A stretch of 21,223 bases of DNA from a virus, in the IMG/VR virus record IMGVR_UViG_3300042923_000698, positions 1-21,223 of that record; one strand, given 5' to 3'. Under the pieces are notes generated by a model. The model was not told the DNA's origin. It made no database searches and worked only from the letters and a program-made list of their open reading frames with translations. Made by a program: the position numbers and the translations under genes. Numbering within the stretch: the first letter of the stretch is position 1; each line of letters begins with the position of its first letter. Shown here piece by piece: positions 1 through 7,247 of the stretch.

Positions 1-320
1 CATCCATATTCCATCATACAACCCTGTATTCCATAATCATCAATTACAAATCTTGCAGTTTTCTCATCAAATCTAATAACAGATATTTCGTTATCAAGTT
101 TTATAATATCTCCTTCGTATATCTCAACTTCGTTTTTATCTTTTAATCCTGTGCATTGCATAAGAATAATATTTTCAAGTAATATAGTGCAAGTAGTGTT
201 ATCTCCATCTGAATCAATATAATATAGCTGAATACGATTTTTACCAACATATCTGAATCCAGTTAGATAATACATACACTTCCATACTTTATTCCACACT
301 CTATATTTAATCTCTCTCAT
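1..320 (-). CDS. YopX family protein, 3' end outside window
   Basis: The first 106 residues are visible; the gene runs off the left edge. The protein opens MREIKYRVWNK and carries the YopX signature LMQCTGLKDKN followed by EIYEGDII, typical of the YopX family of small phage proteins, whose biochemical role is not known. The ATG at 320 follows GGAGAA and overlaps the end of the upstream DUF551 gene by 14 bases, so the two are translationally coupled. It is the last visible gene of the leftward early operon. The family call is firm because the signature is clear; function remains unassigned. Confidence 0.88.
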   Translation of the reverse strand, partial: MREIKYRVWNKVWKCMYYLTGFRYVGKNRIQLYYIDSDGDNTTCTILLENIILMQCTGLKDKNEVEIYEGDIIKLDNEISVIRFDEKTARFVIDDYGIQGCMMEYG

Positions 321-837
321 AAGCATTCTCCTTATATGGTTCTGGTAGTGGTTGCCATGCTATTATCTTGTCGGTTATTTCACTGAATTGTTCATTGAAC
401 TCAACACTTTCATACCACCCTTTAGGAACCATTTCACATTCTTCTTCCTCATAGTCTAAGTAATTTTCCCAGTCATACATGCTATCTTCTGTTTTCGTTG
501 TTCCATCATGGTAGAATGCCTTACTAACTATTCCGAAAGTTTTGTTATATAGTTCGTTTTTAACCTGTCTTTCTACTGTTATCAATACATCAATTTCATT
601 TGTTGGTAATCTCTCACTAACTGAAATCCATCCGTTGTTTAATTGTTGTTGAAGTGCGGATATTGAAACTTTCATCATTGTAATTCTTCCGTCTAAATCA
701 TCGTAAACTTCTTTTCGTTCCTCTTCTGTTAAATCGCCTGTTCCGCAAATATCTTCATATGTAGCTCTATCAAACTCATATAAGTTTAATAATTCTTTAT
801 GCCACTGGATTTCCTTTTCAATCTCTTGCTTATTCAT
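307..837 (-). CDS. DUF551 domain phage protein
   Basis: A 176-aa protein. The N-terminal third (MNKQEIEKEIQWHKELLNLY onward) is charged and probably helical. The C-terminal part begins GWISVSERLP and ends near IIAWQPLPEP, which are the two hallmark ends of the DUF551 domain common in phage accessory genes; the function is unknown. An upstream in-frame start at 870 exists, but ATG at 837 is preferred because it follows GGGAGAAGATTAAGG. The gene overlaps the start of the YopX gene and lies just downstream of one copy of a 26-bp direct repeat. An acidic stretch (YEEEECE) lies inside the domain. Confidence 0.8.
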   Translation of the reverse strand: MNKQEIEKEIQWHKELLNLYEFDRATYEDICGTGDLTEEERKEVYDDLDGRITMMKVSISALQQQLNNGWISVSERLPTNEIDVLITVERQVKNELYNKTFGIVSKAFYHDGTTKTEDSMYDWENYLDYEEEECEMVPKGWYESVEFNEQFSEITDKIIAWQPLPEPYKENAYERD

Positions 838-852
838 CCTTAATCTTCTCCC

Positions 853-878
853 TTCTGCACTCCTAACCATTTATAATT
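853..878. repeat. 26-bp direct repeat, copy 1
   Basis: This stretch matches 1618-1643 at 23 of 26 positions, with a 14-base identical core (CACTCCTAACCATT on the plus strand). It contains AGGAGTG read on the minus strand. The two copies flank the PAPS-reductase-like gene exactly, which is why the repeat is listed separately from its possible role as a ribosome binding site. Confidence 0.7.
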
Positions 879-885
879 TAATTAA

Positions 886-1617
886 CTAATTCCAACAATC
901 ACATGGTATAATATCATTAAAATTTATCTGACTATCATTCCACTCTTTGTCATTTTCCCATATGTCGGCTAGTTCCTTTAGTGACTTATCTTTAAATACG
1001 GTATGTCCTATTTTCTCTTCGTATTTTACTGCTAGATTGAATTGTTCAGGGTATTTAGACCAATATATTCTCCATGAATCTTTACCAGCCTTAAAACAAG
1101 GAATACAGTTGTTATGGTTTAAATCATCGTATGCTTTTGGAAGTTTTATTTTCCATTCTTCTGTGATTATTCTCTTTATTTCATCACTTGGAATCTTTGC
1201 ATCAAATATTGGGAAACTAGTCTTTCTTCCGATTGCTTCGTTTCTTGCATATGCTCTTTGAACTCTCCTATATTCTTCTGAACCAAATCCTACATACTCA
1301 ATAAAATCATCATCTAGTGTTTTATAATATTGTTCTTTCATTTTTTGCTTTAACTGTTGCGTGCAAAATGGAATAAATTGGCCTGGTATACAATGATTGT
1401 CTTCTATTATCTCCCAGATGTTTCTACCATCTCCCCATTCTGTTATCGGTAACCCTATATATCTTGCAACTTGATGTCTAAATATATCTGCATCGTGGTT
1501 CTCGCTATAGGTAGGTGTATGCAATAGTGTAATGTCTTTCTTATCTTCTTTTTGTGCTACCATCCAAGCCACGTATGCGCTCGATATGCCACCTGAATAT
1601 AATATTATGTGTTTCAT
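886..1617 (-). CDS. Phosphoadenosine phosphosulfate reductase-like (PP-loop) protein
   Basis: A 243-aa protein. Residues 7-13 (YSGGISS) form the SGGxxS PP-loop of the adenine nucleotide alpha-hydrolase/PAPS reductase superfamily. Conserved cysteine motifs follow: PFCTQQLK near residue 85, NNCIPCFK in the last third with a downstream YW, and a terminal CDCW. Phage relatives resemble DndC/PAPS-reductase-like enzymes; they bind ATP, and some modify nucleic acids, but the substrate here cannot be told. ATG at 1617 is chosen over the upstream start at 1662 because AGGAGTGTAGAA precedes it and the PP-loop then sits at the usual distance from the start. The gene is flanked by 26-bp direct repeats and may be an exchangeable cassette. 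Confidence 0.82.
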   Translation of the reverse strand: MKHIILYSGGISSAYVAWMVAQKEDKKDITLLHTPTYSENHDADIFRHQVARYIGLPITEWGDGRNIWEIIEDNHCIPGQFIPFCTQQLKQKMKEQYYKTLDDDFIEYVGFGSEEYRRVQRAYARNEAIGRKTSFPIFDAKIPSDEIKRIITEEWKIKLPKAYDDLNHNNCIPCFKAGKDSWRIYWSKYPEQFNLAVKYEEKIGHTVFKDKSLKELADIWENDKEWNDSQINFNDIIPCDCWN

Positions 1618-1643
1618 TTCTACACTCCTAACCATTCGTAATT
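1618..1643. repeat. 26-bp direct repeat, copy 2
   Basis: Partner of 853-878 (23 of 26 identical). Read on the minus strand it contains the last codons and TAG stop of the 1628-2248 gene and the AGGAGTG ribosome binding site of the PAPS-reductase-like gene. Confidence 0.7.
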
Positions 1644-2248
1644 GCTCCATTATGCTCTGCATATGTATAACAAGACCAATTTCCGTTTTTGGTTTTATAC
1701 ATATCTTCTAACATAATATCTACATCAGATTTAATTACATTGCCATTAATGTCTTTCATGATTTCATTACATTTCTCTCGGAAACGTTTTTCTACTTTTT
1801 CTGGTGTAGTAAATATTTCAAGAAATGGATAACAGCAAAATTCTTTGTAATAAAGCATATTATTTTCTAGAATTTTTACAGTAGCTTCCCAGTTGCCATT
1901 ATTCCATTCTCTAATAAATCCTTGTTCTTTGGTAACTTTCATTTCTTCTTTTCTGATTACTTTATATGTATCTCTTAAGCTTTGTGATTTCTTTAAAGCC
2001 TGTTCGTAATCTCTAAATACAGTATTATTAATATTTGGCGTCCAAAATGTTATAAAGCAATTACCGCCTAATCTTTTAGCCGAATATCCCATGTAGTCAT
2101 AACACTTCCAGAAATGGTCTATAACACCTGTTTCTATAACATCAAGGACTATTTTGTAGATTGTATCTCCTTTTACGAAATCTGCTTTAGTATTTTCTTT
2201 TGGTTCTATGCTTTTTAGATAATCAAGCAACCAGACTTGACCGTCCAA
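1628..2248 (-). CDS. Hypothetical phage protein, 206 aa
   Basis: Not recognised. The start is a TTG at 2248, preceded by GAAGGTGAG at a good distance. The protein is soluble, with no membrane segment or signal peptide. It is rich in aromatic residues and charged pairs, with visible stretches CYDYMGYSAKRLGGNCFITF near residue 50 and NNMLYYKEFCCYPFLEIF near residue 128. It sits in the leftward early operon, 23 bases after the 2272-2961 gene, and its stop codon lies in the ribosome-binding region of the PAPS-reductase-like gene. Probably an accessory gene of the early operon; no function is proposed. Confidence 0.7.
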   Translation of the reverse strand: MDGQVWLLDYLKSIEPKENTKADFVKGDTIYKIVLDVIETGVIDHFWKCYDYMGYSAKRLGGNCFITFWTPNINNTVFRDYEQALKKSQSLRDTYKVIRKEEMKVTKEQGFIREWNNGNWEATVKILENNMLYYKEFCCYPFLEIFTTPEKVEKRFREKCNEIMKDINGNVIKSDVDIMLEDMYKTKNGNWSCYTYAEHNGAITNG

Positions 2249-2271
2249 TCAACTCACCTTCTCTCAATTTC

Positions 2272-2961
2272 TTATTCTTCCCAAATCGGTGTATATAACT
2301 TATCGTTAATAATCTCCAAAAGAGATTTCTTATTGCTAAATCTAACATCTTCTTTAATAGTTCCAATCAACCTACAATGCTTAAGTATTTCTACAGGGTA
2401 AGCGTGGAAATATTCATTATCGATTGTTCTAAAATGCCATTCATAAGGGTAACGAATTTCTATGTATTCATCTTTCTTAAGATTAATCTTTCCTTCTCTT
2501 CTGCTTACAAGATGGCTGTTTCCACTGCTCCAAAACTCATCAGTTACTACTTGCCATATCTGCCCTTGCTCTATTTGTGTCATATTCTTGCAACGTCTAG
2601 ACATCCAATCACACCATTTTTCAAATGCTGATATAATAGGGATTACGTTACCTGTGCTTGCCCATCCTGCAAATCCTATAAATCCATCACTATTAAATGA
2701 AATGCACTCTCTACGACTAAAATAAGAGCCGTTAACCTGTATAAAAGCATATTGTAACTTTCCATTTTTGAAGCACTTATCTTTTTTCCGCATAGGTGAT
2801 AATGACATATTCATTTCTTTTGCATTACTTCCACCATCTTCTAAATATTTTTTATATGATTCATCTATGTATAATAAAAGTTGTTCAAGTTCATTTTGAC
2901 CTATATCACCATAACTAAGGTTACAGTCTTTGAAATATTGTCTTGCTTCTTCGTTTGTCAT
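2272..2961 (-). CDS. Hypothetical phage protein, 229 aa
   Basis: Not recognised. Residues 70-110 (QYAFIQVNGSYFSRRECISF, then GFIGFAGWASTGN) suggest a compact beta-rich domain with a Gly/Trp-rich turn, followed by FEKWCDWMSRRC. The middle stretch EYIEIRYPYEWHFRT precedes a C-terminal helical segment. No signal peptide or membrane helix is seen. The ATG overlaps the stop of the small gene at 2958-3068 (ATGA), and AAAGGATGG lies upstream, so it is translationally coupled into the early operon. Confidence 0.7.
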   Translation of the reverse strand: MTNEEARQYFKDCNLSYGDIGQNELEQLLLYIDESYKKYLEDGGSNAKEMNMSLSPMRKKDKCFKNGKLQYAFIQVNGSYFSRRECISFNSDGFIGFAGWASTGNVIPIISAFEKWCDWMSRRCKNMTQIEQGQIWQVVTDEFWSSGNSHLVSRREGKINLKKDEYIEIRYPYEWHFRTIDNEYFHAYPVEILKHCRLIGTIKEDVRFSNKKSLLEIINDKLYTPIWEE

Positions 2962-3068
2962 TTCTTCTTTCCATCCTTTCTATTGGATTGATAAAGGAAT
3001 TTTGTCATATTCCCGTTCTTATTACTTCCTATTACCTGTTTCTTACCTGCTATTTTTATATATTTCAT
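2958..3068 (-). CDS. Small basic protein, 36 aa
   Basis: A 36-aa reading frame (begins MKYIKIAGKKQVIG, ends RKDGKKK). Its ATG overlaps the stop of the 3065-3322 gene and its stop overlaps the start of the 2272-2961 gene, both as ATGA junctions. AAGGAGTG sits 4-5 bases before the start. Together these argue for real translation despite the short length. It is strongly basic (about 11 Lys/Arg), so it could bind nucleic acid, or it may simply serve as a coupling peptide. No family was recognised. Confidence 0.68.
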   Translation of the reverse strand: MKYIKIAGKKQVIGSNKNGNMTKFLYQSNRKDGKKK

Positions 3069-3322
3069 ACTGCACTCCTTGCACTTGGGTTTAACCGAAA
3101 TCTTACTTTGTCCCATTCAACAGTAAATTGTTTCGCCCAATCATCCTTTTCAACAAAGTTATCTATTATGTGATACCTGCGCTTTACTTTATACTTTCTG
3201 TATGCGTAATTAGAAACATTTGCTACACTGATTCCTAATACGCTAGCTATTCTTGTCGGTGTAGAATTTTCAAGTATCAATTCATTTGTTTTAGTATCTA
3301 AAACATCATATAAACTAGACAA
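3065..3322 (-). CDS. Small helix-turn-helix-like phage protein
   Basis: An 85-aa protein. Residues 4-45 read as a short strand region (YDVLDTKTNELILEN) followed by TPTRIASVLGISVANVSNYAYRK, a good helix-turn-helix pattern of the type that follows NUMOD-like repeats in phage proteins. A basic stretch (KVKRRYHI) comes next. The start is TTG at 3322, with AAGGAGTG at ideal spacing and no better ATG. It is probably a DNA-binding accessory protein next to the replication genes. The HTH reading is from sequence pattern only. Confidence 0.68.
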   Translation of the reverse strand: MSSLYDVLDTKTNELILENSTPTRIASVLGISVANVSNYAYRKYKVKRRYHIIDNFVEKDDWAKQFTVEWDKVRFRLNPSARSAV

Positions 3323-3335
3323 AATATCACTCCTT

Positions 3336-4139
3336 TCAGTTTCTGTTTAACAATCTTTCTTCCATGCTCTGATAATCCGTTGCTGTATAATCACGCTGTG
3401 GAAATTGGTTGAATTTATTTGTATTGCTTTTTACAAATGGTTTTATATTGCTTTTATTCGAATCATCATAATTGCCATCTAAAACCTTAACCATGTTACT
3501 ATCTTTAATTAACCAATCAAATGTTGCACTCCAGTTACGATCATTAGTACCTTTTAAGAATTTACTATTTTCAGCTTTCTCGAATAGTGTTCTAAAATCA
3601 TCAATAGTATGAATTTTTAATCTAGCATTAATAGCTTTCTTTCTTGCATCAGATAACTTTGATAATTTAGGAAAGGAAGGGCAAAGTTGATTGTATAAAT
3701 CAACTATAGTATTATAATTTACATTGTTTACATTGTTCTCATTGTTGTTTGTGTCTTTTATTGGTCTTTCAATGGTCTTTTTATGGTCTTTCTGTGGTTC
3801 TTCTGTGGTTTCATAATCTTGGTAAACACTGTAATTTACTATGCTTATCGTGGTTTTTTTACGGTCTGATTTCTTGACTAACATTGAATCAATTTCTAAC
3901 GAATTTAGAAAGTAACGAACTTTGGATTTACTCCATCCCCAACGCTCCATTAATTTCAATTCAGATGTAATAAAACTCCCACGTTCTACGGTTATTAATT
4001 CATCACCAAAAGGGAAAGTAGCATCTTTGTGATTTGCCATTAAGATTAAGTCAATAAATGCTTGGCCTTTTGAAAATGGTTTATCTTCCCACAACCAATT
4101 ATCTTTGATCTTACGTTCCAGTCTTATCCAACCTTGCAT
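3336..4139 (-). CDS. Phage replisome organizer / DnaD-like replication initiation protein
   Basis: A 267-aa protein. Residues 1-110 (GWIRLERKIKDNWLWEDKPF, then FIDLILMANHKDATFPFGDE) match the N-terminal winged-helix domain of phage replisome organizers, which bind origin DNA. A low-complexity Asn/Lys linker follows (TNNNENNVNNVNYN, about residues 130-142). The C-terminal part contains the ATFDWLIKDSNMVKVLDGNY motif seen near the end of such proteins, where helicase or loader contacts are usual. Its ATG abuts the stop of the 68-aa gene upstream, with GGTGAT as ribosome binding site. It is the only clear theta-type replication initiator in the window. Confidence 0.83.
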   Translation of the reverse strand: MQGWIRLERKIKDNWLWEDKPFSKGQAFIDLILMANHKDATFPFGDELITVERGSFITSELKLMERWGWSKSKVRYFLNSLEIDSMLVKKSDRKKTTISIVNYSVYQDYETTEEPQKDHKKTIERPIKDTNNNENNVNNVNYNTIVDLYNQLCPSFPKLSKLSDARKKAINARLKIHTIDDFRTLFEKAENSKFLKGTNDRNWSATFDWLIKDSNMVKVLDGNYDDSNKSNIKPFVKSNTNKFNQFPQRDYTATDYQSMEERLLNRN

Positions 4140-4346
4140 TTAATCACCTACCCTTATGAAAAATGTAAAAGGCTTTAATACATGCAATTCGTCGGTTAGT
4201 TTAATATAATCTTCACCGAATTTTTCTAGGAAGTCATATATTAGTTTATCTTCTTCTGTTTCATAACCTGTTAATGCTTTCTGAATAAAGATCTCATCTC
4301 TTATACTCATAGCTTCGTTAAAAAGCCTTTTTACTCTATCCTGCAT
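4140..4346 (-). CDS. Hypothetical protein, 68 aa
   Basis: Not recognised. A small, mostly helical, acidic protein (MQDRVKRLFNEAMSIRDEIF; then YDFLEKFGEDYIKLTDELH) with no membrane segment. Its ATG directly follows the TAG stop of the RecU-like gene, with the ribosome binding site GGTGGTGAT lying inside the last codons of that gene. Its own end (GTAGGTGATTAA) in turn supplies the binding site of the replisome organizer gene. The position between resolvase and replisome organizer suggests a replication or recombination accessory role, but this is inference. Confidence 0.72.
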   Translation of the reverse strand: MQDRVKRLFNEAMSIRDEIFIQKALTGYETEEDKLIYDFLEKFGEDYIKLTDELHVLKPFTFFIRVGD

Positions 4347-4829
4347 CTAATCACCACCTACTAAAACAGTTAAATCATATCTATAATTGACTTTAAGTTT
4401 CTTGCATGGAATCAGAATACTAATCCCTTTTATGTCTGATTCGCTAAAACTCTTTTTATTACTTGAATGAACTATAAAATTAAATTGTGCTATCGGGAGA
4501 TAATATGTATTACCAGTACTTCTAAAATTTAAAATGAATCCTGCATTGCAACCATACCCACTCGCTTTTATTAGTTCTTTGACTTGATGTTCTTTTATCT
4601 TAGGATTACTTCCTGCGTAGCTTATAGCCTTATCCTTAGTACTTTTTAACTCTAGACAATACATATTACCTTTGCGGTATAAAATGCAGTCATATGGCGA
4701 TTTTAGAGCGAATCTTTGTGTACTATTTTCTATGTCAAAACCAATACTGGAATCATGCAATCGCTGATAATATGTATCTTTTGGTATTGATTTCTTGAAA
4801 TTTTCTTCGAATATCTTTCCTTGATTCAT
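4347..4829 (-). CDS. RecU-like Holliday junction resolvase
   Basis: A 160-aa protein resembling RecU and the phage resolvases of that fold. The opening NQGKIFEENFKKSIP carries the early Glu (E9); SPYDCILY gives the metal-binding Asp (D47); CLELKSTK gives the E60/K62 pair; and HQVKELIKASGYG corresponds to the helix after the active site. Resolvases of this family cut four-way junctions during recombination and phage DNA processing. ATG at 4829 is preferred over the start at 4853 because GGAG is placed correctly and NQGK is the usual family beginning. It follows the NinB/annealing gene group, which fits a phage recombination module. Confidence 0.8.
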   Translation of the reverse strand: MNQGKIFEENFKKSIPKDTYYQRLHDSSIGFDIENSTQRFALKSPYDCILYRKGNMYCLELKSTKDKAISYAGSNPKIKEHQVKELIKASGYGCNAGFILNFRSTGNTYYLPIAQFNFIVHSSNKKSFSESDIKGISILIPCKKLKVNYRYDLTVLVGGD

Positions 4830-4873
4830 CGTTCTCCTTTCTTCCAGTGGCATTAAGCCACCGGATATAGGAA

Positions 4874-4904
4874 GTCTAGTTATGTGTGATATGTTATACT
4901 AGAC
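4874..4904. promoter_or_regulatory. Inverted repeat in intergenic gap
   Basis: Perfect 7-bp arms GTCTAGT and ACTAGAC are separated by 17 bp, in the only sizeable gap (about 95 bp) between the recombination genes. It could be an operator or processing site. No convincing promoter accompanies it and no U-run follows it, so it is not called a terminator. Confidence 0.4.
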
Positions 4905-4924
4905 AAGGACTGGTTAATAAGTAT

Positions 4925-5218
4925 CTATAGCCAAGACCTACCAAACTCAATTATGAACTCTGCGCGTGTTCCATAATGTTCTTCATAGTAGGTCTGCGCT
5001 AATCTTTTTAAATATAAATCTAATTCTTTATTTCCTTTATGTACTGCGTCGTTGCTATCTGTGTGCCATCTTGGATGTAATGGAACTACAAAACCATACT
5101 TTTCTGATATCTTTCTATTAGCAGTTCCGAAGAAAATATGATGAATGGCAACTACATTTGACTTACACACGAAACAGTGTTCTAAATCATCTGTAAGTAC
5201 GCTAAATAACTTTTTCAT
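4925..5218 (-). CDS. HNH-like small phage protein with degenerate zinc ligands
   Basis: A 97-aa protein. CFVCKSN at residues 15-21 and AIHHIFFGTANRKISEKYG fit the first half of a small HNH-like phage family. In that family the following stretch is normally VPL with a CxxCH cluster; here it reads VPLHPRWHTDSNDAVH, so the second cysteine pair is replaced by His/Trp. The end EFIIEFGRSWL fits the family. It lies in the recombination module immediately after the NinB-like gene (TAG then ATG, GGGGTG as ribosome binding site). It may be a structural or DNA-binding relative rather than an active nuclease. Confidence 0.65.
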   Translation of the reverse strand: MKKLFSVLTDDLEHCFVCKSNVVAIHHIFFGTANRKISEKYGFVVPLHPRWHTDSNDAVHKGNKELDLYLKRLAQTYYEEHYGTRAEFIIEFGRSWL

Positions 5219-5764
5219 CTAAACACCCCACATTGCTTTCATCTTTGCGAGTTCATCTGGTGTTAATGTTTCTATTCCTAACTCTTGGCATTCACTAACA
5301 ACACCGTCAATGAATTTACTCATTTCTTTTGTGTCATATTCACTCGTTCCTTTGATTAATCTATAATGATTAAATTCTTTACCATTGACATTTCCACTAC
5401 CAATATAAGCGCAATGTATTTCCATTTTACTAATATCTATTTTTGATTGAATTGAGAATACAACCACGTTCCCATCACTATCCGTTTCATTAGTTCCATA
5501 TCTTTGTAGCATTTTCTCATATACTTCGTCTTTGCTTGTGTTGAGTACTTCTGCTATCTCAGACATTAACTTCCACGCGTATGCGTTAGCATCAAGGCTT
5601 CTTTTATTTCTAAACTTGTCTACTTTGATTTTTAACTTATCAATATCTTTAAGTTTTTGATATTCATTAAGCAGGAGTTGTTTTTCATTGACAGTGAATG
5701 TAATTTCTAGGTTGTTTGTTATGTAATCATTGCCTATATGTTTAATTTGACCTGTGAATTCCAT
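5219..5764 (-). CDS. NinB-like recombination protein
   Basis: A 181-aa protein. The core KRSLDANAYAWKLMSEIAEVL (residues about 54-74) corresponds to the RSLDQN-containing region of lambda NinB/Orf-type recombination mediators. The C-terminal KGTSEYDTKEMSKFIDGVV followed by ELGIETLTPDEL is the usual Bacillota form. Lambda Orf loads recombinases onto single-stranded DNA in the Red pathway, so a mediator role beside the annealing protein is likely. The ATG overlaps the previous stop by one base (TAATG), which implies coupled translation. Some annotation pipelines call this group a putative HNHc nuclease; the sequence shows no clear HNH triad. Confidence 0.73.
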   Translation of the reverse strand: MEFTGQIKHIGNDYITNNLEITFTVNEKQLLLNEYQKLKDIDKLKIKVDKFRNKRSLDANAYAWKLMSEIAEVLNTSKDEVYEKMLQRYGTNETDSDGNVVVFSIQSKIDISKMEIHCAYIGSGNVNGKEFNHYRLIKGTSEYDTKEMSKFIDGVVSECQELGIETLTPDELAKMKAMWGV

Positions 5765-6378
5765 TAACTCGCCTTATCTTTCATATTTTCTAACTTAGTA
5801 ACAGCTTCAACATATTGTCGTATAGTAAGTTGTTCGACTGGTACAGTGAAAGTAGTAGATATATCTAACCCTTTTCTTTGACATAAAGCTTTTAATGTTT
5901 TGGCTTCAAGGCTAGATATTACTTTTTCGCCAAAATCCTGTTCTTGGTTTTTATCATATTTAGTTTTATCTGCTTCCCAATAAACATCTGCACCAATGCC
6001 TAATTGCTTACATGCTACTGATATTGCATCTGTAGTAGCCATTTTATAGCATTCATCAGATACATAGGGTCCGTTCTTTTCGTTTGCGACAAACATACTA
6101 CCACCTGTTCCGGATATAGGCTTAGACCATTCGTTGTCAACCTTGATGTAAAGTTCGATATCTACAAATGCAGCCATTTCAATTCCGTGTGGTTCTGTCC
6201 ATTTTTTTGTAGTTATGTAATACCACCCAATTCCACATGGACCAAATAATTCAGTTAAAGTTTTGATTCTCCACATTGGATTTATGTCTGTTTTTCCGTT
6301 CATTCTTCCGCCATTTATTTTCTTTTGAGCGGATGCAGGAACTTCCCTTACTTTCTCATAGAAATTAAGATTATCCAT
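5764..6378 (-). CDS. Putative single-strand annealing protein
   Basis: A 204-aa protein. The block GRMNGKTDINPMWRIKTLTE, the segment FGPCGIGWYYI, the glycine-rich GTGGSMF, and SDECYKMATTDAISVACKQLG followed by IGADVYW form the conserved core of a phage family in the Rad52/Erf-like annealing group, which coats and anneals single-stranded DNA during phage recombination. The gene order (Gp157, annealing protein, NinB, HNH-like, RecU-like) is a standard recombination module and supports the call. The ribosome binding site is GGTGAT, just after the Gp157 stop. The exact superfamily (Sak, Erf or other) is not certain from sequence alone. Confidence 0.68.
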   Translation of the reverse strand: MDNLNFYEKVREVPASAQKKINGGRMNGKTDINPMWRIKTLTELFGPCGIGWYYITTKKWTEPHGIEMAAFVDIELYIKVDNEWSKPISGTGGSMFVANEKNGPYVSDECYKMATTDAISVACKQLGIGADVYWEADKTKYDKNQEQDFGEKVISSLEAKTLKALCQRKGLDISTTFTVPVEQLTIRQYVEAVTKLENMKDKAS

Positions 6379-6382
6379 ATAA

Positions 6383-6862
6383 TCACCTAATCCTTAATGA
6401 ACTACCTTGTTCTAAATGTGCGAAATCCAAATCTTGATTTTTAAGTAATTCTTTTATTTTTGCGTTATCTGGTTTTGGTGGTTGTGGTATTAAAAATTCT
6501 TTTGGAACGTCTTTATCTATTACTAATTTAGGTGGATTATTTTGAATAGTGAATGAAAATAGGGTTGTCTTAAATTTTTCTTTTCCTGTTATTCTCATGG
6601 AATTTTCAAGGCTTTCTTTCATTCGTTTTATGTTACTTTCTAATACATTTTTTCTACTAGTAAGACGATCAATTTCATTCATCAAGATGGTTGTATTGCT
6701 TTCTAATTCCTTAATGATTTTTGCGTAACCATCGGCTTTGATTTCTATCTCACAATCGATACCTTCTAGAGTATCTTTTAACATTGTTTCATCTAATTCA
6801 CCCTGTTGTATAAGTTCAAGCAATTCTTTAAATTGCCCTGTTAATTCATATAATGTTGACAT
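6383..6862 (-). CDS. Siphovirus Gp157 family protein
   Basis: A 159-aa protein with the pattern of the Gp157 family: an N-terminal helix (STLYELTGQFKELLELI), a long coiled coil at about residues 40-95, then KEKFKTTLFSFTIQNNPPKL and the end DVPKEFLIPQPPKPDNAKIK. The family is linked to phage resistance and recombination in Streptococcus thermophilus phages, but its mechanism is not settled. ATG at 6862 follows GGGG; the gene overlaps the upstream 61-aa gene by 22 bases. Confidence 0.85.
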   Translation of the reverse strand: MSTLYELTGQFKELLELIQQGELDETMLKDTLEGIDCEIEIKADGYAKIIKELESNTTILMNEIDRLTSRKNVLESNIKRMKESLENSMRITGKEKFKTTLFSFTIQNNPPKLVIDKDVPKEFLIPQPPKPDNAKIKELLKNQDLDFAHLEQGSSLRIR

Positions 6863-7026
6863 GGCTTAAGCCCCTTTCCAAATACTTCTCTAATTGTTAT
6901 ATGGTCATAATAAAACGGTAAATCTTCTAGTCTTATCTCTTCTACTTCTTTCTTGATTTGTATTCTTTTTAATCGTTCCTGCTCGTTCTCATGAGCTATG
7001 TATGCGTCGTAGTTATCTGGAGTCAC
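6841..7026 (-). CDS. Hypothetical protein, 61 aa
   Basis: Not recognised. It starts with GTG at 7026, overlapping the previous stop (GTGA), with GGAAGTGAT upstream. It is a charged, helical protein (ENEQERLKRIQIKKEVEEIR) followed by a short aromatic segment DLPFYYDHITI and a C-terminal KPCQHYMN. The start is coupled to the upstream gene and the end overlaps the start of Gp157, so it is clearly part of the operon. Confidence 0.65.
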   Translation of the reverse strand: MTPDNYDAYIAHENEQERLKRIQIKKEVEEIRLEDLPFYYDHITIREVFGKGLKPCQHYMN

Positions 7027-7247
7027 TGAACATCACTTCCAATCAAATAATTTAGAAATTGTTCTGTTCCACGAAAATAAAAATTAACTAAAGGTGAATC
7101 TAATGTTATATATTTGATCTCTATCAAATTTTGTTCTTTATCAAATAAACAAACATCAATTATGCGTCCATGACGAAACGTTATGTTATGACCTTTTTCC
7201 TTAGCTTGTAGGAATAAGTCATATAAATTTTTTATTCGCTCATTCAT
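7023..7247 (-). CDS. Hypothetical protein, 74 aa
   Basis: Not recognised. ATG at 7247 is preferred over a GTG three codons earlier because GGTGG precedes it. Its first bases overlap the end of the AbrB-type gene by 8. The protein has a helical start (NERIKNLYDLFLQAKEKGH) and beta-like strands thereafter (ITFRHGRIIDVCLF, NLIEIKYITLD), a small alpha/beta arrangement. It has no membrane segment. Part of the early operon. Confidence 0.65.
   Translation of the reverse strand: MNERIKNLYDLFLQAKEKGHNITFRHGRIIDVCLFDKEQNLIEIKYITLDSPLVNFYFRGTEQFLNYLIGSDVQ

Noticed and set aside
2377-2725. Two overlapping plus-strand frames (84 and 87 codons)
   Set aside because: Both are antisense to the 229-aa early gene and lack start signals; hydrophobic content comes from complementing AT-rich codons.
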